The notes under the pieces: generated by a model | Database searches by the model: none | What the model saw: the letters and a program-made list of their open reading frames with translations, nothing else | What the model was told of the DNA's origin: nothing | From: Lachnospiraceae bacterium UBA1748 | GTDB lineage: Bacteria; Bacillota; Clostridia; Lachnospirales; Lachnospiraceae | Assembly: GCA_002314855.1 (NCBI GenBank) | Contig: DCHQ01000049.1 | Coordinates: 1 to 11,529 of the forward strand | Reading direction: 5' to 3' | Length of the DNA stretch: 11,529 bases | Position numbers and translations under genes: made by a program | In this document: positions 1-6,895 of the stretch, in pieces | How positions within the stretch are numbered: position 1 is the stretch's first letter | Layout of the letters: every line of letters starts with the position of its first letter

Positions 1-698
1 TCTCTTCCAATAGATGCCTCTATCTCAAGAAGGCCCTTATATAAATCAGGAAGATGCTTTTCCATTGAACCAAGAATAGTTGATATCTTCCAAGCAAACA
101 TACCTGAGTTCCACATATATTCACCTGACTGAACATAACCCTTGGCTGTCTCAAGATTTGGCTTTTCTACAAATCTGTCTACTGTATATGCACTGCCCTT
201 TTTCTCCGCTGTATTAAACTTGATGTAACCATATCCTGTTTCAGGTGCATTAGGTGTGATACCAAGAGTAACAAGGTTACTGCTACCCTCCTCACTTGCT
301 ACCTTAACTGCTTCCTTTAATACATCAACATACATATCTTCAAATTTAATAAGATGGTCACTAGGAAGAACAAGCATTACTGCATCATCATCCTTCTTAC
401 GGATATGAACTGCGCCAAGTCCGATACAAGGTGCTGTATTTCTTCCAACTGGCTCACAAAGAATATTTTCCTCTGGAAGCTGTGGAAGCTGCTCCATAAC
501 AAGAGACTTATATGATGCATTAGTTGCAATATAAATATCTTCCGCTGCAACTAGTGGACTAATTCTTTCCACTGTTTTCTGTATCATAGTCTTGCCATCA
601 CTTGTAAGACATAAGAACTGCTTAGGGTTACTTGTACGGCTTCTTGGCCAAAATCTTTCACCCTTACCACCTGCCATAATTAATGCTGTTACCTTCAT
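1..698 (-). CDS. manC: Mannose-1-phosphate guanylyltransferase, N-terminal part (runs off left edge)
   Basis: This enzyme makes GDP-mannose from mannose-1-phosphate and GTP in the cytoplasm, supplying the sugar donor for mannose, rhamnose or fucose branches. About 232 residues are visible, starting MKVTALIMAGGKGERFWPRS, which is the nucleotidyltransferase signature GGxGxRFWPxSR. Further family motifs follow in order: NPKQFL, EPVGRNTAPCIG, LPSDHLI with the metal-binding Asp, GYGYIK, VEKP and WNSGMF. The family is usually about 350 residues (GMP only) or about 460-480 (with a phosphomannose isomerase domain), so one third to one half is missing beyond base 1. The ATG at 698 is chosen because a perfect AGGAGG lies 6 bases upstream and the motif begins at once. 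It begins 10 bases after the reductase gene's stop and is the last visible gene of the operon. The family call is secure; whether an isomerase domain follows cannot be seen. Confidence 0.95.
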   Translation of the reverse strand, partial: MKVTALIMAGGKGERFWPRSRTSNPKQFLCLTSDGKTMIQKTVERISPLVAAEDIYIATNASYKSLVMEQLPQLPEENILCEPVGRNTAPCIGLGAVHIRKKDDDAVMLVLPSDHLIKFEDMYVDVLKEAVKVASEEGSSNLVTLGITPNAPETGYGYIKFNTAEKKGSAYTVDRFVEKPNLETAKGYVQSGEYMWNSGMFAWKISTILGSMEKHLPDLYKGLLEIEASIGR

Positions 699-704
699 AT
701 CATT

Positions 705-710
705 CCTCCT
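705..710 (-). promoter_or_regulatory. Ribosome binding site of manC
   Basis: The minus strand reads AGGAGG, a perfect Shine-Dalgarno core, 6 bases before the manC ATG. It overlaps the TAG stop of the preceding reductase gene, so translation of the two genes is probably coupled. Confidence 0.85.
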
Positions 711-1917
711 AGCTCTTAATCCACTGAGCCCATTTCTTTCTATAATCCTCTGGTGTCATTTTCTCGGCTTCCATTAGCATTCGCCTTAAGTCACCTTCGC
801 CAATACCTGACTCTACTACTATTTCATCTATACTCTTTATCGTGAATCTCAGTAATTCCTTGGCCTTGTTAAACTTTCTATTAAGAATATAGTCTTCACG
901 CGATATACCATATTTTTTGAAGAATACATCGTCGTGGTCCATCTCTTCCTTGCTGGCTACAACACCTCGCCAGTAATCAAGAACTTCCTTAAGAGTATCC
1001 TCCATGGATATACAAGGCTCCCATCCAGTAGCCTTCGTAAGCTTACTGATATCTGCCTCAATGATAGGTACATCAACTGGCCTAATCTTGGCCTGGTCAA
1101 TTTCAACCTTTATGTCCTTGTCAGACATAGCAATAATCTTATCAAGCACATCCCTTATTTCAAAGGCACTGCCACGTCCTACGTTATAGGTCTCACCTTT
1201 CTCACCATTTATAGCAAGAAGAGCATAGGCTCTAACCACATCACGTACATCAGTAAAGTCACGCTTTGCTGACAGATTACCTACGTACATAATTGGCTGC
1301 CTTTTATCAGCCTCTATCTCAGCTACCTGCTTACAAAAATCAGATACTACAAATATTGATGGCTGTCTTGGTCCCACATGGTTAAATGCTCTAACCATAA
1401 CTATTTCCATATCATAGGCCTTGGAATATATACTACCAAGCATATTTTGACATGCCTTTGTAGCTGCATATATATTACCAGGTTCAGTCTTATGATCCTC
1501 TCGTATAGGAGTATCTCCAGGTTCAATATATCCATACTCCTCACCAGAACCAACCAGAACTATTCTTGGTTTATAAAAAAGTTCTCTTACTGCATCAAGT
1601 ACATTAACTGCACCCTTAATATTAGTATCAATAGTAAGCTGTGGATTATACCAGGCCACACTTACTGAGCTTTGCGCTGCAAGATGGAAAATATAATCCG
1701 GTCTTGATTCGAAAAGAAGATCTACAATTGCTTCCTTACCAAGCACATCAAGCTCACGCACCTTAGCAGGAATATCTCCAAGTTCTTCTCCTGGAAGCTT
1801 AGTGGCCCACACCTCCATACCAAGGTCATTATGCAAGTGCTCCACCAAATATCTTCCTACAAATCCACCGGCACCTATTACTAATGCTTTTTTTAATTTA
1901 TTATCACGATTATTCAC
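709..1917 (-). CDS. rmd: GDP-4-dehydro-6-deoxy-D-mannose reductase (extended SDR) with AraC-like HTH tail
   Basis: The first ~320 residues form an extended short-chain dehydrogenase. They carry the NAD(P) loop GAGGFVG (15-21), HLAAQSSV (78-85), the active-site Ser in GSGEEYG (~124) and the catalytic YAATK (Y150, K154). AFNHVGPRQ (177-185), RDFTDVRD (219-226), YNVGRG and RPVDVP (279-284) favour the RMD subgroup, which reduces GDP-4-keto-6-deoxymannose to GDP-D-rhamnose, over GDP-mannose dehydratase. Nearby manC supplies the precursor nucleotide sugar. RMD proteins are normally ~300-320 residues; this one has 402. Residues ~330-402 match the AraC-family helix-turn-helix pattern: FFKKYGISREDYI, then KAKELL, SIDEIVVESGIG and MTPEDYRKKW. 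The frame is continuous with no sign of a frameshift. It starts 5 bases downstream of the ABC gene stop. A GDP-talose or other 4-keto reductase is possible; the reductase class is firm and the exact product is inferred. Confidence 0.85.
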   Translation of the reverse strand: MNNRDNKLKKALVIGAGGFVGRYLVEHLHNDLGMEVWATKLPGEELGDIPAKVRELDVLGKEAIVDLLFESRPDYIFHLAAQSSVSVAWYNPQLTIDTNIKGAVNVLDAVRELFYKPRIVLVGSGEEYGYIEPGDTPIREDHKTEPGNIYAATKACQNMLGSIYSKAYDMEIVMVRAFNHVGPRQPSIFVVSDFCKQVAEIEADKRQPIMYVGNLSAKRDFTDVRDVVRAYALLAINGEKGETYNVGRGSAFEIRDVLDKIIAMSDKDIKVEIDQAKIRPVDVPIIEADISKLTKATGWEPCISMEDTLKEVLDYWRGVVASKEEMDHDDVFFKKYGISREDYILNRKFNKAKELLRFTIKSIDEIVVESGIGEGDLRRMLMEAEKMTPEDYRKKWAQWIKS

Positions 1918-1921
1918 GTTA

Positions 1922-3592
1922 TTATTGTCTAGTAACCTTTCCGTCTTCTACCCTGTATACTTTATCACATTTCTCTATGGTTGATAACCTATGGGCAACC
2001 ACTATCATAGTAACTTTACCATGAAGTGCTTCGATGGCTTCCATGACTGCTGCCTCTGTATCATTATCAAGGCTTGACGTTGCTTCATCAAGAACGAGAA
2101 CCTCTGGACTAAAATACAAAGCTCTTGCAATAGCTATACGCTGACGCTGGCCGCCTGACAGTCTTATTCCGCGGTCACCTATTACAGTTTCTACGCCTTC
2201 CGAAAGTTCAGAAATTAGATCTGACAGCCTGGCCTCTTTTATGCATTCACTAATTCTGTCATCATCTATTTCCTCATCAGGAATACCAAAAGCAATATTG
2301 TGCCTAATGCTATCATCTGATAAATAGATATTCTGTGGCACGTAGCCTATAAGTCTTTGCCATGATGAAAGACCTTCAAATACAGATACTCCATCGACCT
2401 TAATATCTCCGGCGCTTATTTTTAGTAATCCCATTATGACATCTACAAGAGTCGTCTTTCCTGCTCCTGATGGGCCAACCACACCAACTGATTCACCCCT
2501 TGCGATACTTAATGACACCTTATCCAAAATATATTTATCAGTGCCTGCATAGGCAAATGATACATCACTAAGCTCGATACTTTCATTAAAGCTAATAATC
2601 TTATCATCCGATTTATTGCATTCCGTTATTTCCTGAACCCCATGCATATCCTCGTAGATAAAATCTACTCTTGGTCTATAAAAATTATAATCAGCAAGAA
2701 GACCATTAATCTTGCCGACAGATGGTAGTAATCTAAATGCTGCCACTGCAAATACTGCAAGTGTTGGTACTATCGACAAAAGATCCATTCCATACGCTGC
2801 AGCAATAACCAGCCACAGTAGCACCGCACCAATACTTACTGTCTCTGTAAGAAGTCTTGGCAGCTGAATTAAGACCTGCTGTTTTCTTTGATTATCCGAT
2901 GACTTATCACTATATTCCTTAAAAGAATTAACAAAATAATCTTCTCTAGAGAGAAGCTTTATCTCCTTAATACCACCAATACCCTGCATAAGCCACTGGT
3001 TCATTTTAGAGCCAGCCACCATATCATCTGCGCCCAGCTTCTTGGCTTTCTTTCTTGATATAACAACCACTGTACTAACACACAGTCCTAGAAGCACAAC
3101 CAAAAAGAGTGCCATCCAAAAATCAGAAACGAATAGTAGCGCCGCCAAAACCACGCATATTATCAGTTCTGACATAAGCTGAAGCAAGCATCTTACCAAA
3201 TGATAAAAGCCATCCACATCGCTACGAACTGCTCGCTGAATAACAGCCATATTACGGCCAAGATGAAATTCATAATCTTCCTTCATATACTGCTCAAGAA
3301 GTCTTGTTGCCAGCTTACTACGTCCATCGTAAACAAATTTATACACCTGGCTATACATATACATCAGAAACAGATTCTTAATAACATACACGCACAAAAG
3401 ACCGAGTGAAAGCATGGTGATATTATTTATATCACTGACTCTACCCTCAGTAATAGCCGAGATAAGAGGAAATATACCAGCTACGCCTAGCAGCTCGAGG
3501 AATCCTCCTATCACCATAAGAATTGTCAGATATGCAATTTTACTTTTCTCCCTTTTCGAAAGAAGGGATGAGATTTTCTTTATTGTATGCAT
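1922..3592 (-). CDS. ABC transporter, fused permease-ATPase, PglK/MsbA-like glycolipid flippase
   Basis: This is a half-transporter of 556 residues, the usual length for a type IV ABC exporter; two copies should form the working dimer in the cytoplasmic membrane. Hydrophobic segments lie near residues 19-47, 58-80, 134-155, 159-178, 248-267 and 271-290. The ATPase half has Walker A GPSGAGKT (373-380), Q-loop Q420, signature LSGGQ (478-482), Walker B VLVLDE with catalytic E503, D-loop SSLD and switch H534. All catalytic positions are intact. The N-terminal pattern (GGFLELLGVAGIFPLI) resembles PglK-type flippases that move lipid-linked oligosaccharides. Its place among five glycosyltransferases supports that role, but the substrate is inferred. 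The only in-frame ATG near the N-terminus (3592) has no good Shine-Dalgarno: the nearest GGA is 12 bases away. The upstream gap holds a long palindrome. A peptide or lipid exporter is the main alternative. Confidence 0.9.
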   Translation of the reverse strand: MHTIKKISSLLSKREKSKIAYLTILMVIGGFLELLGVAGIFPLISAITEGRVSDINNITMLSLGLLCVYVIKNLFLMYMYSQVYKFVYDGRSKLATRLLEQYMKEDYEFHLGRNMAVIQRAVRSDVDGFYHLVRCLLQLMSELIICVVLAALLFVSDFWMALFLVVLLGLCVSTVVVISRKKAKKLGADDMVAGSKMNQWLMQGIGGIKEIKLLSREDYFVNSFKEYSDKSSDNQRKQQVLIQLPRLLTETVSIGAVLLWLVIAAAYGMDLLSIVPTLAVFAVAAFRLLPSVGKINGLLADYNFYRPRVDFIYEDMHGVQEITECNKSDDKIISFNESIELSDVSFAYAGTDKYILDKVSLSIARGESVGVVGPSGAGKTTLVDVIMGLLKISAGDIKVDGVSVFEGLSSWQRLIGYVPQNIYLSDDSIRHNIAFGIPDEEIDDDRISECIKEARLSDLISELSEGVETVIGDRGIRLSGGQRQRIAIARALYFSPEVLVLDEATSSLDNDTEAAVMEAIEALHGKVTMIVVAHRLSTIEKCDKVYRVEDGKVTRQ

Positions 3593-3625
3593 ATGTCTAT
3601 AGTATCCATGTATGTCACAAATATT

Positions 3626-3778
3626 CCGTGTGTCGCTTTTAATTTTACATGTTCTGTCTCAGACGCGTTCCCACTCCGTTTTGGCCGTAGCGGTACTAAA
3701 TTCGCGGCAAGCCGCTCATTAAGTGCCGACGACCAAAAAGGGTCTGCGGCAGAACATGTAAAATTCACAACACACTGG
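3626..3778. repeat. Long imperfect palindromic intergenic element (possible MITE/REP-like repeat)
   Basis: The gap between the GT52 and ABC genes is almost entirely one inverted-repeat structure. The 16-base arms AATTTTACATGTTCTG (3641-3656) and its exact complement (3750-3765) lie around a centre near 3703. Pairing continues inward with CAGAC/GTCTG, a TTTTGG/CCAAAA step and GC-rich interrupted pairing. It ends in the hairpin GCGG-CAAG-CCGC (3704-3715). Outward, GTGTGT (3628-3633) pairs with ACACAC (3770-3775). The block looks richer in G+C than its surroundings. No U-run follows on either strand, so it is not an ordinary terminator. It could be a dispersed mobile repeat or an RNA structure that sets mRNA stability or the ratio of upstream to downstream products. 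Both roles are inference; the fold itself is seen in the sequence. Confidence 0.85.
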
Positions 3779-3798
3779 TTTTTATTAAAGCAGAGGCA

Positions 3799-4896
3799 TT
3801 ATTTCGCAAGTAAGCTTGCTGCAAGATGCCACTTGGATTCGAAGTTGTCACGTTTTAGATATGGCGTGATGTAATCGATGCCAAGGTATACTTTATTATC
3901 ACAGAAGCTAATTCCACTTATAGAGGTTGAGCACCAGGTTATTGCCTTATTAATATTAATGTCTGGCAGGAAGCCAAGCGCCTCAACTGGCAAGAATGGA
4001 TAGCCTATAACTACTGCATCAGGGAACAGTTTGCTATAATCAAAATCATCACGTGGATGAGGTTTTATAATCAGTCTTCCTTCCCCGTATTTTTCTACTA
4101 TATCCTTATAGAACTCCTCGTGCATTTCATAAGAGGTTATCTTATCGAATCCAAGAGGCTGAGTTAATAAGAGGCTTACAGAATTAATCATATTACTATC
4201 ATTAAGATCTTCGGTAGTTGTAGCTACCTGAAGCTTATCCATAATATCCATCTTCTCAGAATCAGACAGATATATGGATAGAATTTTCTCTTTATCAGCA
4301 GTACCGAGACCCTCAAAAAGCTGCTTCCTTGGAACCTCTATTATGTTCTTACCTTTAATATCAAACTGAAGTCCTTCTTTATTATTAACCTCGATAGAGC
4401 TTGTGTACTTGGATTCTCCAAAGCTGTAAAATCCTGCATTAAAAAACATTCGAAGCTTCCTCTTCCACTTGCTCTCTGGATAGTTATTACTATGAACAGA
4501 TGGAAGCGTAAGGGTATCAAGTCCATCCTCTATCAAATGATACTTAATCTTTTCGGCATTGAACCACTTTCCTATTATGCTGACATCATTATACAAATAG
4601 TAATCGTCAGAAGGATTATAGTCCCACTTAACATATTTTTCGATTTGCTTTTTGAGGCTACGACCTCTTATTACAAATGGCGCCGAGTAATCAAGCTTAG
4701 CATCATACTTATGAAGCCCATCAAGCTTAGTGATGCTTGTAAATAAACCTGAAGATTCTAGTCTATCTATAATATCCTGACTAAGAATATCGCCTGTAAG
4801 AAGAATTAGTTTATACTTCTTCGATGGTGCAAGTAGCACCTTAACCAAAGTGATAAGCAGGTGATATGAAGTTTCGCATATATAAGTATCAGCCAC
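3799..4896 (-). CDS. Glycosyltransferase family 52-like (sialyltransferase-type fold)
   Basis: This 365-residue cytoplasmic protein has no signal peptide or clear membrane segment. It opens with ICETSYHLLITLVK (6-19), a hallmark of the GT52 family (lipooligosaccharide sialyltransferase-like). It also carries the bacterial sialyltransferase-type motifs: acidic EDG (123-125) after YHLI, KPHP (278-281) in LIIKPHPRD, PVE (303-305) and STS (323-325). In studied relatives the acidic residue and the HP histidine act in catalysis and CMP binding, and the Ser/Thr pair binds the donor phosphate. The gene starts at GTG 4896 behind GAGAGAGG and overlaps the GT2 gene by 8 bases, so translation is coupled. 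The donor need not be CMP-sialic acid, since no sialic-acid synthesis gene is in the window. A 206-base gap with the palindrome follows it. The family call is good; donor and acceptor are unknown. Confidence 0.8.
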   Translation of the reverse strand: MADTYICETSYHLLITLVKVLLAPSKKYKLILLTGDILSQDIIDRLESSGLFTSITKLDGLHKYDAKLDYSAPFVIRGRSLKKQIEKYVKWDYNPSDDYYLYNDVSIIGKWFNAEKIKYHLIEDGLDTLTLPSVHSNNYPESKWKRKLRMFFNAGFYSFGESKYTSSIEVNNKEGLQFDIKGKNIIEVPRKQLFEGLGTADKEKILSIYLSDSEKMDIMDKLQVATTTEDLNDSNMINSVSLLLTQPLGFDKITSYEMHEEFYKDIVEKYGEGRLIIKPHPRDDFDYSKLFPDAVVIGYPFLPVEALGFLPDININKAITWCSTSISGISFCDNKVYLGIDYITPYLKRDNFESKWHLAASLLAK

Positions 4897-5845
4897 GCTT
4901 TCCTCTCTCCCCTTGCTTCCATGCTTCTATAGCTTCTATCATTTTCTTATTATTACTGCAGTCACGTCCCGCAACCTTCTTGGCGTAATACTTATATTTT
5001 TGATTAGCAAGAAGCTGTTCGTTAAAGGCTTTACCGCCCTTCATATATTTATCACGAAGTATACATTCATTACGTACACTATAATACAGACTGTCCGAGC
5101 CACCGCTCACACCAGCTGCGCCGCCCTTATGAAGAACACGTGCTTCTGGAATATACAGAAGCGAGTAGCCAGCTTTTTGAAGACGTATACAATAATCCAC
5201 ATCTTCGCTATACATATAGTAGCTTTCATCCAGCATACCAACGCCTTCACTAAAAACTTCGGCAGGTATTATAACTGCGCAAAATGACAGAAAGAAGCAT
5301 TCCCTCTCCGTATCAAAGCTACCGTCATCATTGCTTCCTGCTCCTACATTAACTGGGATTTTTAGTTTATCATCAATGCTGCCACCAGCTGACCATACTT
5401 TATCAGGGTTATCCATATATAAAATCTTTGGAGCTACAACTGTCCTAGTACTGTTATTTAATCTTGATACCAGGATTTCAAAAGTATCTTCTTCGATAGT
5501 TGTGTCATTATTAAGAAGAGCTACGAAGCTTGGTCTATTCTTAAGCGCCCTGCTGATGCCCATATTGTTGGCTCCTGCAAAGCCCATATTTTCTGGAGTA
5601 GATATAACATCCACGTTAAAGAAATATTTATCTTTATATTCATTAATAAATGCCTTATCTAGCTTCTCATCGTCATTATCCGAGCAGTCATCCACAAGGT
5701 ACACCTCAAAATTTCTGTAGCTTGATCTATTAAGGCTTTCCAGGCACTTAATGGTATCGCTCTTTCCATTATAGTTACATATAACTATGGCCAGATTTTT
5801 ACCAGAGCCCTTATTAAATTGTGTGATTAAGCTTCCAGTTTTTAT
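4889..5845 (-). CDS. Glycosyltransferase family 2 (rhamnosyltransferase-like), probable AUA start
   Basis: This GT-A fold transferase adds one sugar to the growing glycan on the cytoplasmic side. Read from an ATA codon at 5845 it has 318 residues. Motifs follow in order: LAIVICNYNG (18-27), VYLVDDCSD (48-56), NMGFAGANNMGI, LLNND (110-114, the metal-binding DxD-like site) and YMYSEDVDY (210-218, the acidic catalytic region typical of WbbL/RfbN-like rhamnosyltransferases). The first conventional start, GTG 5704, would delete the first beta strand and the NYNG nucleotide-binding loop, so it cannot be the true start of a working enzyme. No ATG, GTG or TTG lies between 5704 and the in-frame stop just upstream. 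The AAGGAG 8 bases before the ATA argues that translation begins there. The ATA overlaps the upstream gene's TAA, and the gene's own TGA overlaps the next start. Acceptor and donor are unknown; a GDP-rhamnose donor would fit the operon. Confidence 0.85.
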   Translation of the reverse strand: MKTGSLITQFNKGSGKNLAIVICNYNGKSDTIKCLESLNRSSYRNFEVYLVDDCSDNDDEKLDKAFINEYKDKYFFNVDVISTPENMGFAGANNMGISRALKNRPSFVALLNNDTTIEEDTFEILVSRLNNSTRTVVAPKILYMDNPDKVWSAGGSIDDKLKIPVNVGAGSNDDGSFDTERECFFLSFCAVIIPAEVFSEGVGMLDESYYMYSEDVDYCIRLQKAGYSLLYIPEARVLHKGGAAGVSGGSDSLYYSVRNECILRDKYMKGGKAFNEQLLANQKYKYYAKKVAGRDCSNNKKMIEAIEAWKQGERGKRG

Positions 5846-6888
5846 AACTTAGTCTCCTTAAATATCTTCATCCAATCGCTAGCCACATTATCCCAGGTAT
5901 ACTTTGCCAGCAATTTATCAGGTGCTTCTACTTCTTCCTTCATTAGCTCATTTAAATCCACGTCCACATTGTTAGGATCAATATAATGAGCAGTACCACC
6001 ATATATTTCTGGAAGGCACGAAGCACGTGCAATAATAACTGGTGTCCCAAGACTCAGCGCCTCAAGTGGTGGTATTCCAAAGCCCTCAAGCTTTGACGGA
6101 TGAATGAATGCCTTAGCACTACTTATAAGAGCCTTATGTTCCTCATCAGATATATATCCAAGATACATAAGATTACTGTCGCTATCATCAACGTGACTTT
6201 CAATATTAGTTACCTTACCGGCAACTACAAACTGCTCATCTGGATTTCTTTTGGCTGCTTGTCTAACCCATTCAAAATTCTTATAAGGATACTGATTGCC
6301 CATTGCATAGTAAAATCCTCTTTCCCTAAGATTATACTTTTCGAGCACCCCATCGGCCGGCTTTATTCTGTCCATATGCTCGTAGCCAGTACCTACTAGC
6401 GTAACCTTATCCGCTGGAATACCAAGTTTGTTAACAATATCCTTCTTGGATTCATTAGATATGGTTACTACCTGGCCTGCGTATTTTTTCATTTTGGCGT
6501 ATACCATTTTCATACGCATCAGACTTTTCGCTGGATACTTGGCAAGTGGTGATAAAGGAATAAGATCCATAATAGTAATAATGCTCTTTTTATAAGCAAT
6601 AACATCATTACTCATGCTGCAGTATATGCCACCAACCTTTTTCACATATTGTGGCAGTGCCAGGAGTCTCATCCCTTTATGTGGACAGCCAAGGTCCACT
6701 ACTTCAATATTTCGTAGCTCAAGATTCTGAATACTTCGTCCCTTACTATGAACAATCTTAATATCAAGTTCGCTACCTGGAAGAAGCTTATCGATTCTTC
6801 CAAGTGTTTCTATCATAAATCGGTGAATGCCATCCATTCTGTTTTCGCACAGCACTTCACCATCTATTACTATAGTTTTCATTATCAT
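5842..6888 (-). CDS. Glycosyltransferase family 4
   Basis: This is a retaining GT-B fold transferase of 348 residues, normal for the family. It carries an N-terminal VIDGEVLCENRMDGIHRFM (the glycine-containing acceptor/donor loop) and TIMDLIPLS (105-113). The nucleotide-binding region has MGNQYPYKNF (K203) and the EX7E donor motif EGFGIPPLE (E268, E276), followed by GTPVIIARASCLPEI. No membrane segment is visible. Two starts are possible: ATG 6888 lies only 4 bases from the AAGGA, whereas ATG 6882 (giving MKTIVIDGE) is 10 bases away and is probably used at least as much. The gene begins 7 bases after the preceding GT4 stop. Its end carries the Shine-Dalgarno and AUA start of the GT2 gene. It is likely one step of oligosaccharide assembly; the sugar added cannot be read from the sequence. 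Confidence 0.92.
   Translation of the reverse strand: MIMKTIVIDGEVLCENRMDGIHRFMIETLGRIDKLLPGSELDIKIVHSKGRSIQNLELRNIEVVDLGCPHKGMRLLALPQYVKKVGGIYCSMSNDVIAYKKSIITIMDLIPLSPLAKYPAKSLMRMKMVYAKMKKYAGQVVTISNESKKDIVNKLGIPADKVTLVGTGYEHMDRIKPADGVLEKYNLRERGFYYAMGNQYPYKNFEWVRQAAKRNPDEQFVVAGKVTNIESHVDDSDSNLMYLGYISDEEHKALISSAKAFIHPSKLEGFGIPPLEALSLGTPVIIARASCLPEIYGGTAHYIDPNNVDVDLNELMKEEVEAPDKLLAKYTWDNVASDWMKIFKETKL
5843..5859 (-). promoter_or_regulatory. Ribosome binding site and AUA initiation codon of the GT2 gene
   Basis: The minus strand reads AAGGAG (5854-5859), 8 spacer bases, then ATA (5843-5845). The ATA overlaps the TAA stop of the upstream GT4 gene as TATAA. A single G in place of the A at the third position of the ATA would give the classic ATGA stop/start overlap, so this looks like an ATG-to-ATA change at a coupled start. 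Confidence 0.6.
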
Positions 6889-6895
6889 TTATTCC

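Noticed and set aside
934..1272. Plus-strand open frames of 60-130 codons throughout the window (for example 934-1272, 1378-1668, 4913-5287, 10208-10513)
   Set aside because: They are antisense to well-supported minus-strand genes, lack ribosome binding sites and show no recognisable motifs.
709..1917. GDP-mannose 4,6-dehydratase as the product
   Set aside because: The RPVDVP, AFNHVGP and YNVGRG patterns fit the reductase (RMD) better, and the dehydratase motif around RDWGHAKDYV is not present (RDFTDVRDVV is seen instead).
3626..3778. The palindrome as a Rho-independent terminator
   Set aside because: Neither strand has a U-run after the stem, and it lies between genes that otherwise read as one operon.
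3587..3874. A 95-codon plus-strand open frame across the palindrome
   Set aside because: It covers the inverted repeat and then runs antisense into the GT52 gene. It has no ribosome binding site, and its peptide resembles the product of the opposite strand because the DNA is palindromic. It is an artefact of the repeat, not a gene.
4889..5704. GT2 gene starting at GTG 5704
   Set aside because: This would remove LAIVICNYNG and start in the middle of the second strand of the GT-A fold. Good in-frame coding similarity continues upstream to 5845.
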